The notes beneath the pieces were generated by a model. The model saw only the letters and a list, made by a program, of their open reading frames with translations. It did not search any database and was not told where the DNA came from. Shown one piece after another: positions 34,398 through 42,834 of a DNA stretch of 64,000 bases. The translations under genes and the position numbers were made by a program. Positions within the stretch are counted from its first letter, which is position 1, and each line of letters begins with the position of its first letter. Origin of the DNA: Actinobacillus succinogenes 130Z (GTDB lineage: Bacteria > Pseudomonadota > Gammaproteobacteria > Enterobacterales > Pasteurellaceae); the NCBI RefSeq assembly GCF_000017245.1, contig NC_009655.1:1984001-2048000 (forward strand), in the 5' to 3' direction.

Positions 34398-34894
34398 TTG
34401 TAAAAATTTCTCTGTTATTTTTTATTTTTGTCAAAATTCAATTAAATCCGACCGCACTTTGCGTATCTGCGGACTGCAAATACCGGCGAATCTTCGTCTT
34501 AACGAATTGCCGCCCGTTTCGCATCCTGTTTGCGCTCACGTCACCATCGACCTCGTGTTTGTCGCTTCCGCCCGTCTTCGCGACGGTCATCCAGCTGGGT
34601 GCATTGATGATGTCGGCAATAATCAAAAACTTTGCCGAATCGGTGATTTAATTACATAAAACTTGTTAGGTATTAATGTCTTACGACTATTTTCCAACAC
34701 ATCCGCATTAAGTCTGCCCTAACAAAAACGGATAAATTTTCGACCGCACTTTTAGACGGACAAAAATTTGTACTATTATGGGCGAAAAGGCGGTTTTAAG
34801 CAAGGCATTTCAGTTGTGTTCCCGCTATTTCGATCATTCAATTCGGGCGGCTTTTATGCTAGAATCCGCCTGATTTTCACTAATAAATACGAAT
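34398..34894. promoter_or_regulatory. Long divergent rne/rluC control region
   Basis: 497 bases with no supported gene. On the rne side this would be a long 5' leader, as in E. coli where the leader is the target of RNase E autoregulation; I did not fold it. Two uptake sequences lie near 34449 and 34742. On the rluC side an extended -10 (TGCTAGAAT) is at 34857-34865, about 30 bases before the rluC ATG. Confidence 0.55.
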
Positions 34895-35854
34895 ATGAAC
34901 GACAAAGTCATTAACGTCTCCGTTAAAATGCTGCAGATTTCCGATGACGAAGCCGGTCAGCGGATCGACAATTTTTTGCTCGCCAAATTAAAAGGCGTGC
35001 CGAAAAGTCTGATTTACCGCATTGTGCGCAAAGGCGAAGTGCGCGTAAACAAAGGGCGGATTAAACCCGAATATAAGCTTCAGGCGGGCGACATCATACG
35101 CGTGCCACCGGTACGCATTTCGGAAAAAGAGACACCGGTTTCAACCAAACTCAACAAAGTAGCGCAACTGGAACAGCAGATTATTTTTGAAGACGATTGT
35201 CTGCTGGTACTCAACAAACCTTCCGGTATTGCGGTACACGGCGGCAGCGGTTTAAGCTTCGGGGTAATCGAGGGCTTGCGCGCATTACGTCCGCATGCGC
35301 GTTTTTTAGAACTGGTTCACCGTCTGGATCGCGATACATCGGGTATTTTACTGGTGGCGAAAAAACGTTCCGTTTTGCGCAATTTACACGAACAGTTACG
35401 TCTTAAAACCGTGCAGAAAGATTATTTGGCGTTAGTGCGCGGGCAATGGCAATCCCATGTTAAAGCGGTGAAAGCGCCTCTGCTGAAAAACGAACTATCC
35501 GGCGGCGAACGCATGGTTCGGGTGAGCGAGCAAGGCAAACCCTCGGAAACCCGATTTTCCGTTGAAGAGCGTTATGCTGACGCCACGTTGGTAAAGGCGT
35601 CTCCCGTCACCGGCAGAACCCATCAAATCCGTGTGCACGCCCAATATGCCGGACATCCTATAGCTATGGACGATAAATACGGCGATAGAAACTTTGATGC
35701 CGGTATGGCGGCGTTGGGACTGAACCGTTTATTTCTGCATGCCGCAAACATTCGTTTCGAACACCCGAAAACCGGCGAACCCCTGCGTCTAAACGCACCG
35801 TTAGACGATAAAATGAAAGCCGTTTTGAAAAAATTACGGGAGCAAGCAAAATGA
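34895..35854 (+). CDS. rluC: 23S rRNA pseudouridine(955/2504/2580) synthase
   Basis: 319 residues. S4 RNA-binding domain (about 16-80, QRIDNFLLAKLKGVPKSLIYRIVRKGEVRVN), then the RluA-family catalytic core with HRLDRDTSG (catalytic Asp), LHEQLR, and PVTGRTHQIRVHAQY. It makes pseudouridines in 23S rRNA. Divergent from rne, as in E. coli. The stop overlaps the next ATG by four bases. Confidence 0.95.
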   Translation: MNDKVINVSVKMLQISDDEAGQRIDNFLLAKLKGVPKSLIYRIVRKGEVRVNKGRIKPEYKLQAGDIIRVPPVRISEKETPVSTKLNKVAQLEQQIIFEDDCLLVLNKPSGIAVHGGSGLSFGVIEGLRALRPHARFLELVHRLDRDTSGILLVAKKRSVLRNLHEQLRLKTVQKDYLALVRGQWQSHVKAVKAPLLKNELSGGERMVRVSEQGKPSETRFSVEERYADATLVKASPVTGRTHQIRVHAQYAGHPIAMDDKYGDRNFDAGMAALGLNRLFLHAANIRFEHPKTGEPLRLNAPLDDKMKAVLKKLREQAK

Positions 35855-36390
35855 GCAAAAAATTCGCATTATGGCTGTTAACCGCTATTGCAGTCCAATC
35901 CGCTTACGGCAATGTTATTTTGTCGGAAACGGCGGTCAAAAATCCGAGCGTTTCCAAACAAGACATCATCGGCGAATGGCAATGTAAAATTATTTACGAT
36001 GATTTGCATATTCAATCGTTGGACAGCCTAGACTTTCAAGCGGACGGTTCTACCGTTGGCACCGGTTTGCTGTTTGTGAATAACCATTTCGCTTACGAAA
36101 GCAAACATACCGGTCGTTGGCAATTAAAAGACAATGTCCTGTCGGAAATCAGCACCGATTATTCTTTCGGGCGCATTCACCCCAGCCAGACAGAAAAACG
36201 CTTGGATGAAGAGCCGCAATTAAAAGAGTACGAATCGTTATTCTTTGAAAATCTGAAGGAAAGTTCCAATTCCGGCGAAAGCGTAAATCTGCATATTCTG
36301 CAATACGACAAAAACCAAATGACCATTGATCACGTCTGGGACAATCAAAAACGCTACCCCGGCTTATGCCAGCGTAAAATACCAAATTAA
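35851..36390 (+). CDS. Small exported protein of unknown function
   Basis: 179 residues with a signal peptide of about 20 residues (LLTAIAVQSAYG), so probably periplasmic. The mature part holds one Cys near IIGEWQCKI and one near the C-terminus (PGLCQRK), which could form a disulfide. I do not recognise a family; alternating polar/hydrophobic stretches such as GTGLLFVNNHFAYESKHTG suggest a beta-rich, lipocalin-like fold, but this is a guess. It overlaps rluC by four bases (ATGA) and is surely co-transcribed. An uptake sequence variant lies near the N-terminus. Confidence 0.75.
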   Translation: MSKKFALWLLTAIAVQSAYGNVILSETAVKNPSVSKQDIIGEWQCKIIYDDLHIQSLDSLDFQADGSTVGTGLLFVNNHFAYESKHTGRWQLKDNVLSEISTDYSFGRIHPSQTEKRLDEEPQLKEYESLFFENLKESSNSGESVNLHILQYDKNQMTIDHVWDNQKRYPGLCQRKIPN

Positions 36391-36423
36391 ACCCGGTGTC
36401 TTTTCGGATACCGCGTTGTAATA

Positions 36424-36456
36424 AAAAAAGTGCGGTCGGTTTTGACCGCACTTTTG
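36424..36456. terminator. Bidirectional terminator from inverted uptake sequences
   Basis: AAAAGTGCGGTC and GACCGCACTTTT (36444-36455) form a perfect 12-bp stem around six bases. It lies between the convergent 36390 and 36459 stops and can end both transcripts. Confidence 0.88.
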
Positions 36457-36458
36457 AG

Positions 36459-39209
36459 CTATTTTTCGCTTTTCGGTAATAGAATATAGGTTTTCTGATT
36501 ATTTTCGTGATAAATATTCGACGCCATTTCTTTGATTTTTTGCAATGTGATTTCTTGCGTCAATCCCTGCATCTCCGTGAGATATTCAGGATGGCCGAAT
36601 TGCTCCTCGCTCAAAATCAATCGGTTCATCCAAGTAAACACTTCTTTTCGGCGGGCTTTTTCCCTTTGTTCAAATTGCGATTTGGCGGTTGTTACGTCTT
36701 CTTCCGTAATAGCCGACGGCAGATTTTTTAACACCGCTCGGGCCTTTTCCAGCAAATCCCGCACCTTGGACGGTTCCGTGGTGAATTTCAATTCGCTTTC
36801 GATACGTGCCGATTCCGGATTCAGCATGCTTTCAAAACGTAAACTGTATACGCCTAAGGCCTGATCGCGTAGCGCCTGTTTCAGTTTATTGGTCGCAATA
36901 CTGCGTAATAACGCCACCCGCACGGCATCTTTGCCCTGCCACGGGCGGGGCGTAAACATCCAGAACGTCACTTCCGCTTTCGGATCTAAATTCTGCGCCA
37001 ATTCCACCGTATTTTTCCCCGGCGTAGGAAGTATTCTGCCGGATTTCAACGGTTTACCTCGAGGCACGGCAAGATACTGCGTCACCAGTTTTTTTAACGC
37101 CGTTTCGTCCATATTATTAACGATGTAGTATGTGACAGGTACCGCAACCATTTTTTCCCAGCAAGCATTTAAATCCTGTTCCGATAAAGCTGTTAATGCG
37201 ACATGATCCGGCAACGCATCGGTCGATTCCACACTGTACCGTAATTTGGTTAACGCTTTCAAACGGACATTTTCATCACTGTGTCGGTTTTGTAAATCCA
37301 AACTGCGGGCGAATTGTTCTTTTATCTCATCCAGCCCGTCTTTGACCTGGGTTTCCGTTTCATAAGCGTAAAACAAACGGAATAAATCCTGCAAATGCTC
37401 ATTATCCGCCGTACCGTCAAAAATCAGCTTGGTTTCGGTCTGGTTAATGGATAATCCCACTTTAGACAGTTCTTTCCACCGGTTCAGTTGCTCGGTTTCC
37501 CAATCAAACGGCGCATTTTGCGCAATCAGCTGAGCGGCAATCTGGCTCTGCCACTCCCCCAGTCCTTCCGACTTAAACCCGGCTCGGCTGACAGCTTTAA
37601 AATACGTACGTTGTCGGGCTAACGGCAATTTCAGCCACACGACTTTATCGCCGTTGGACAGTTGCCAATGCTGTACATTTTGCGCCTTAAAAACAGTCGT
37701 TTTTTTGACCGTACCTTGTGTATCGACACTGTTCAACGCCATTGGCGTAATCTCTTTTTCCGGCGTCGGCGGCATGATTTCCGCCCCGGAAACCGTCGCT
37801 TGCAACGCGGTTACATCCGCAACCGTTAATGTCAGTTGCTCGTTACGGGGCGGTTGATACTGCACAATACGATCTTCGGCGTTTAACCAGAAGCGAATCC
37901 GCGCATTAATGTCCGCCACGGAAATTTTCTCTAAAATCGGTTGAGTGAGTGCCGCTATTTCCGTTTGGGGCAAATAAGGCTTATCCTGCAATACGGAATC
38001 CATCATTGCCCGCAGCCAACCTTGAAAATCGCGATCTCCTTTATTTTTTTTAGCATTATCCACCTGAGCCTGAACCGTTTCTTTTTGTTTCGCCAATTCG
38101 TCCGCCGTAATCGGATAACGTTTCAAACGTTCGATTTCGGTCAGAATCCGTTCTAATCCCGCTTTATGGGATGTTTTATCCACGCTTGCAAAAATCGCCA
38201 CCGCCGCCGTTTTCCGACCGATATCGGATTTTCGTACCACCAGACTTTCCACGCCTTTAGGCAGATTGTTTTTCACCATGCTCTCATTGCGAATGCGTTG
38301 CGTGACGGCGGCCAGCGCAAGGCGATCCACCATCCGTTCGTAACGGGCCCGCTCGGATTGCCCCTTGCTACGGCTTTCGTCCACACGGAATACAAAGGCG
38401 ACCTGACTCACACCGCTACGGGGGTCCTGTACTTTCGACATCAAAATACGATCTTTCAGAACGGGTTCCAGGTAATCCCGTGACGGTAAATTTTTTGCTT
38501 TTTCATCGCCGAAATATTGCTTAATTAAAGATTTCGCCCGTTCGGCTTCAAAATCTCCCATAATCAGCAGTTGCATATTGTTCGGCACATACCAAGTACG
38601 ATAAAAATCCTGCAGTTCGGCGGCCGGCATGCCGGCTATGGCTTGTTCCGTACCGATAACCGGCGAACGGACATAACGGGAATCGGCTCGGATAGCGGAC
38701 GAACGTTGTTGATTCATCGCCGAACCGACACCCAGTCCCTGTCGCCATTCTTCCATAATAACTTTACGTTCGCCGTCCAAATCCTTTTGGGTTAACTTGG
38801 CACGGAACAGCATTTGTTGTAAAGCGTCCAATCCCTGCTCCAGATTAGCCTGAACCGGCGGCGTAAGCATATAGGTCGTACTGTCCATTGTCGTCACGGC
38901 ATTATAATTTTTACCGCGCACCCAATTGTTACGGTGCAAATGGGCCATCACATCGGGATATTTCTCGGATTGGTGAAATACTGAGTGTTCTACCATGTGC
39001 GCCACTCCGTGCTGATGGTCTTTCTGATCCACCGCCCCCGCATTAACTTTCATGCGGATTTCCACATGCCCTTTTTCTTCGTGTAACGGCAATAAGGTAT
39101 AACGCAATCCGTTATCCAGTTTTCCTTGAATAGGCGTCGAAATTTCCGCTCCGACCCGGATACTCAATATTAAAAATAACACCGAAAATAATGGATTTTT
39201 TAACCGCAC
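36459..39209 (-). CDS. Periplasmic M16 metalloprotease (PqqL/FusC-like)
   Basis: 916 residues from a GTG at 39209, chosen because AAAGGA lies 7 bases upstream and a clean signal peptide follows (RLKNPLFSVLFLILSIRVGA); the more upstream GTG at 39260 lies inside a hairpin and has no ribosome site. The inverted zinc motif HxxEH is in HGVAHMVEHSVF and the distal Glu in ERKVIMEEW; two M16 repeats follow in tandem, so it is a pitrilysin-size clam-shell enzyme. It is like E. coli PqqL, H. influenzae HI1368 and Pectobacterium FusC, which digests imported ferredoxin. Last gene of the Slam operon, so it likely degrades whatever the TonB receptor imports. Confidence 0.87.
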   Translation of the reverse strand: MRLKNPLFSVLFLILSIRVGAEISTPIQGKLDNGLRYTLLPLHEEKGHVEIRMKVNAGAVDQKDHQHGVAHMVEHSVFHQSEKYPDVMAHLHRNNWVRGKNYNAVTTMDSTTYMLTPPVQANLEQGLDALQQMLFRAKLTQKDLDGERKVIMEEWRQGLGVGSAMNQQRSSAIRADSRYVRSPVIGTEQAIAGMPAAELQDFYRTWYVPNNMQLLIMGDFEAERAKSLIKQYFGDEKAKNLPSRDYLEPVLKDRILMSKVQDPRSGVSQVAFVFRVDESRSKGQSERARYERMVDRLALAAVTQRIRNESMVKNNLPKGVESLVVRKSDIGRKTAAVAIFASVDKTSHKAGLERILTEIERLKRYPITADELAKQKETVQAQVDNAKKNKGDRDFQGWLRAMMDSVLQDKPYLPQTEIAALTQPILEKISVADINARIRFWLNAEDRIVQYQPPRNEQLTLTVADVTALQATVSGAEIMPPTPEKEITPMALNSVDTQGTVKKTTVFKAQNVQHWQLSNGDKVVWLKLPLARQRTYFKAVSRAGFKSEGLGEWQSQIAAQLIAQNAPFDWETEQLNRWKELSKVGLSINQTETKLIFDGTADNEHLQDLFRLFYAYETETQVKDGLDEIKEQFARSLDLQNRHSDENVRLKALTKLRYSVESTDALPDHVALTALSEQDLNACWEKMVAVPVTYYIVNNMDETALKKLVTQYLAVPRGKPLKSGRILPTPGKNTVELAQNLDPKAEVTFWMFTPRPWQGKDAVRVALLRSIATNKLKQALRDQALGVYSLRFESMLNPESARIESELKFTTEPSKVRDLLEKARAVLKNLPSAITEEDVTTAKSQFEQREKARRKEVFTWMNRLILSEEQFGHPEYLTEMQGLTQEITLQKIKEMASNIYHENNQKTYILLPKSEK

Positions 39210-39232
39210 TTTGAATTCCTTTTTCGTTTCAT

Positions 39233-39264
39233 TAAAAAAGCGCGGTCGATTTCTCCGCACTTTT
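39233..39264 (-). promoter_or_regulatory. Intercistronic hairpin from imperfect uptake-sequence pair
   Basis: AAAAAGCGCGG and CCGCACTTTTT form a stem with one mismatch between the receptor stop and the protease start, with a T run on the minus strand. It could cut protease expression relative to the receptor. Confidence 0.5.
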
Positions 39265-39283
39265 TCACATGAATAAATGTAAA

Positions 39284-41815
39284 TTACCAGTTATAGCTTG
39301 CGCCGAGCCAGAAATTGCGACCCATTTTGTAGTAAATGGTCGACCCGGAGGATGAAGCTTTTGCCTTACTGTCCAATACGTTGTTTACGTCTAACGTAAT
39401 TTCTATATATTGATCTTTCGTAATCGGTTGCTTGTAAGCGAAGCGCCAATCTAATAGCAATTGACTGCCGATACTCGCATCTTCGTATACGGTCGCATCG
39501 ATATCTTGACCGTATAAAGAACCGCAAATAGATTGATAGTTACTGTATTGACAGTTTATCGAGGTGGATGTTGCTTTAATATAATCATAAGCGCCGACCC
39601 AACTTAAACGCTGATCCCAGGTTAAACGGATACTCGGAAATTCCGTATTCACATTTAAAGTTGCCGCCCATTTTGAATTATAATCATTGCTCGGTAAATC
39701 GTCGGCTTGGATCAACCGACCGTTATATACGGCATACTCGTTGTCGAAATATGTTGCATTTGCATCGTAATTGCTGCCGCTTGTTTCGTTTTTATTGTAA
39801 CGAAACGATAGTCCCCAATCCATATTGGCATATTTAAATTTATATTCGCCGATTTTATCAAAACTTAGGGTTATATTATCGTTTTTACTCCAGCCGTCAT
39901 TGGTTAGTGTGTAATAACCATTAATAGTTTTGCGTGTAAATTGATCACGTCCGTTACGGTGAACCCATTTTAACACGGTATCGATTCCCCACATTTTCTG
40001 ACCTACGCCAAGAACAAACTCGTCGCTATAAGGCGTTTCCAGATCCGAAGTTGCGTACGGATAACTCGTCCCCGACGCTCTCAGCGTCCATACATAATTG
40101 GTACTTGCATTACGATACCAGCGGTCTCGGTTACCGATACCTTCGCGGAGTTTATAAGCAAGCATCGAATTTGCATAATAACGGTTATAACCGCCGAAAA
40201 TATTGGTATTACCGTCACTAAACACATCATAGTTAATGGAAATCCGCGGCGCTACATTCACATTTTTCAAATATTGGTTGTAGTCTACCCGGGCACCAAG
40301 ATTTAAATCCACATTTTTCCATTTTATGCGATCTTCAATATATGCGGCATAACTACTGTCGTTTACTTTCACATTCTTTGCCGCATAAGCCTGGGCCGAA
40401 GTGGCATATTGTTCTCCCTCGATACATTCGTTCATACCGTTACAGCTGATATTGGCCGATTCGTAGTAATATTGCCACGCTTCATGATCTCGTTTGTATT
40501 TTGCCTGCGCCAATTCGGCAGACCAGCCAAATATTAATTTATGGCTTGTATCGCCTAAATCGAATTCCTTCAGACTATAATTCTGTTTTATCGTGTAAGT
40601 ATCTTTTTGCGTTTTATAAGAACCGTAACCGCCGTACAATGCATAACCGCTTGAATTACTACGCCAGTCGATCGTTCCGCCCGACGCTCCGGTCGAGACG
40701 TAACGACGATAGGTATCGACATCATGTTCGATTTCATTGCCGACCCGTTTATAAGAAAAAACAGTGTTCATCTTAAGGTTATCGTATTCTTTATCCCAAG
40801 TAAGATTGAAATTGTAACCGCCGCCATTATTTGAATACCCCCCCCCCACAACATTAGGTTTGAATGATTTGGATTTATGCGGCGAATACATAAATGTAGC
40901 TTTCCAAATATCACCGTTTTCAGCAATATGAACGCCTTTTAATAAATAGGTTTCATTGACCCGTTTTTGCGTTTCCGTCACATAACCGAGCGGATTATCC
41001 GTATAATAAAGATAAGGATGCAAATATTTAATATCCGATTCCGTTCTGTTATATGAGAAAAGTAACGACGTGTTTTCGCTTAACGGCTGACTTACCGAAA
41101 CGGAATAAATATTTTTGGTAAATTCCGGCTGAAAGTCGTAACGATTCGCCTTATAGAAATCATCGACATTTTTGTCCTGAACATGGAATTTAGCCCAACT
41201 GCCCCGGGTAGTGCGGTAAGAAATACGACCGTGCTGCTTATCAAACTCGGGATCTTTAATTTCCGCATTGACCACCCCGCCGGTAAAGTTACCGTATTTG
41301 GCTGAAACATTACTGTCGAATGCTTCTACGGATTTCAATAATGACGAATCAATCCACATAGATTGGGAACCCTCGGAAGGCAACTCATACACCTCCATAC
41401 CGTTTTGCGCATTCAAAGTCGCATTACCGCTGGCAGGATTCATATTATCGTTATTGGTAATACCGTCGACAGTAAAGTTATTGTTATAAAATTTTTCACC
41501 GTGGAATGAAATTTCTTCAGGTTTAATTTCACCCGCACCTATTGATGTTTCCGCCTGATTTGAAAATGCGACGGTCGGATTGCTTTTTAACAGCTCCGTG
41601 ATATTGCCGTTGGTTGAAGGGCGGCGTTTAATTTGCGCTTCGGTAATTTTTTGCGTACCGATTTGTTGGCTAAAAGACGTATCTTGTACAACAATTGTTT
41701 CTAAAGTTTCGATACCTAAATCTTCACTAGTGGATATTTCCGTCTCTTCCGCATGTGCCGTTGCCGGCATAGCGAAAATACCGGCAAATAATAAAGCGAG
41801 TTTTGTTTTTTGCAT
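39284..41815 (-). CDS. TonB-dependent outer-membrane receptor (HI1369-like)
   Basis: 843 residues: signal peptide of about 22 residues (cleavage after AHA), TonB box ETIVV at 39-43, plug domain (about 50-200), and a 22-strand-type barrel ending in an aromatic residue (GASYNW). Extracellular loops are rich in Tyr, Asn and Gly, and two Cys pairs are visible (ISCNGMNECIEG and INCQYSNYQSICGS), likely loop disulfides. Ribosome site AAGGAG. It follows a surface-lipoprotein gene and precedes an M16 protease gene, as expected for a receptor of a protein ligand. Residues 323-326 are encoded by a run of ten G. The ligand is unknown; heme-protein, transferrin-like or ferredoxin-like ligands all fit. Confidence 0.9.
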   Translation of the reverse strand: MQKTKLALLFAGIFAMPATAHAEETEISTSEDLGIETLETIVVQDTSFSQQIGTQKITEAQIKRRPSTNGNITELLKSNPTVAFSNQAETSIGAGEIKPEEISFHGEKFYNNNFTVDGITNNDNMNPASGNATLNAQNGMEVYELPSEGSQSMWIDSSLLKSVEAFDSNVSAKYGNFTGGVVNAEIKDPEFDKQHGRISYRTTRGSWAKFHVQDKNVDDFYKANRYDFQPEFTKNIYSVSVSQPLSENTSLLFSYNRTESDIKYLHPYLYYTDNPLGYVTETQKRVNETYLLKGVHIAENGDIWKATFMYSPHKSKSFKPNVVGGGYSNNGGGYNFNLTWDKEYDNLKMNTVFSYKRVGNEIEHDVDTYRRYVSTGASGGTIDWRSNSSGYALYGGYGSYKTQKDTYTIKQNYSLKEFDLGDTSHKLIFGWSAELAQAKYKRDHEAWQYYYESANISCNGMNECIEGEQYATSAQAYAAKNVKVNDSSYAAYIEDRIKWKNVDLNLGARVDYNQYLKNVNVAPRISINYDVFSDGNTNIFGGYNRYYANSMLAYKLREGIGNRDRWYRNASTNYVWTLRASGTSYPYATSDLETPYSDEFVLGVGQKMWGIDTVLKWVHRNGRDQFTRKTINGYYTLTNDGWSKNDNITLSFDKIGEYKFKYANMDWGLSFRYNKNETSGSNYDANATYFDNEYAVYNGRLIQADDLPSNDYNSKWAATLNVNTEFPSIRLTWDQRLSWVGAYDYIKATSTSINCQYSNYQSICGSLYGQDIDATVYEDASIGSQLLLDWRFAYKQPITKDQYIEITLDVNNVLDSKAKASSSGSTIYYKMGRNFWLGASYNW
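40838..40847 (-). repeat. Homopolymeric G10 tract inside the TonB receptor gene
   Basis: Ten consecutive C on the plus strand read as ten G in the gene (codons 323-326, Val-Gly-Gly-Gly). The gene is in frame at this length. A change of one base would shift the frame and cut the 843-residue receptor soon after residue 326. Confidence 0.95.
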
Positions 41816-41876
41816 AATATGCTCCTTAGGTTAAACGGGTAAAACACGGTTAAAAACGACCGCACTTCTAAAAATA

Positions 41877-42806
41877 TCAGTCTTTAGTCCCTGCAAATGC
41901 GCCTTGTACCGATCCGGAATCCGTCGATTCGTTAGATTCAAACGTACCCACCACTTCTTCCGCATTTTCACCGGCAAATGATCCTTGGTAAGTACCGTCC
42001 GTTACGCCAAAAGTGCTTTCTTTAAATGTTGCGGTGCCGCTAAATGTAATCGCTCCGGTATCGACCGAAATCGTTCCGTCATTAAACGTTACCCAAGTCG
42101 TCGTGTTTCCGTTCGTTGCCGTTGTGTAGACAGAACCGCTCACAGTCGAATCCGTTACCGTCATAGTAAAATCGCGCGTTAACGCATTCGCTCTATTTTT
42201 GACGCTATAAGTTGCCTGTCCCGAATAAGTCGCGTTTAATGCGGATGATAAATTCGCCGCCGATGTCGGATTGGTATTTACCGCGACATAAGAGTTAGCC
42301 GGAACATCTTCAGCGTTATAATCTTCACGAATTACCGCATAACTTGAATAGCTTTGGGTTTTGGCAATCATTACCTCCCCCTGAGATTTATTGGCGCTTG
42401 AACAGGCGCCGCTGGAACTGCTTGAACAGCTGGCGCTCAGCGTCGATGTACCGACGGAAGCAATTGCGGAAAGCAACGTATCCGTATCATTGTTGATATA
42501 GTTGTAGGCTGCAGATGCGGAATCCGAAGCGCTTGGATTTGTACCTACAATAATTTGACTTAGCGTAGCCGTATCATCCGAAGTCGAGTCGCCATCGTCT
42601 GACGCCGAACCGTCATTGTTTGAAGTCGAACCGCCAGCGTCTGACGCCGAATCATCCTCCGAGGTCGATGCAGTATAGGTATTTGTCGGGGTAGTGGATG
42701 CCGTAACGGAGCCGGAGGTTGATGACGAGTCGCCGGTACTTGAAGAACAAGCCCCGATCCCCAATGACATTAAAAGCGCCAGCGCAACATTTGTAAATTT
42801 GCTCAT
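41877..42806 (-). CDS. Slam-dependent surface lipoprotein (TbpB/HpuA-like C-terminal barrel)
   Basis: 309 residues. Lipoprotein signal peptide with GIGAC and lipid-bearing Cys20, then a long Ser/Thr/Asp-rich low-complexity tether (about 21-100, with GSTSNNDGSASDDGDSTSDD-type repeats), then a small domain with two close cysteines (SASCSSSSSGACSS). The C-terminal 100 residues are beta-rich and end with the G-x-F-x-G...G-T-F...G-A-F-A-G-T-K pattern of the eight-strand barrels of TbpB, HpuA and factor-H-binding protein, which Slam recognises. It would sit on the outer surface and capture a ligand for the receptor. Much smaller than TbpB and with no name I can give. Confidence 0.78.
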   Translation of the reverse strand: MSKFTNVALALLMSLGIGACSSSTGDSSSTSGSVTASTTPTNTYTASTSEDDSASDAGGSTSNNDGSASDDGDSTSDDTATLSQIIVGTNPSASDSASAAYNYINNDTDTLLSAIASVGTSTLSASCSSSSSGACSSANKSQGEVMIAKTQSYSSYAVIREDYNAEDVPANSYVAVNTNPTSAANLSSALNATYSGQATYSVKNRANALTRDFTMTVTDSTVSGSVYTTATNGNTTTWVTFNDGTISVDTGAITFSGTATFKESTFGVTDGTYQGSFAGENAEEVVGTFESNESTDSGSVQGAFAGTKD

Positions 42807-42834
42807 AAATTGATCCTATTAGTTAAAAAAGTAA

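Noticed and set aside
39210..39260. Longer N-terminus of the M16 protease from the GTG at 39260
   Set aside because: That GTG lies in a hairpin without a ribosome site and would put a charged 17-residue extension in front of a good signal peptide.
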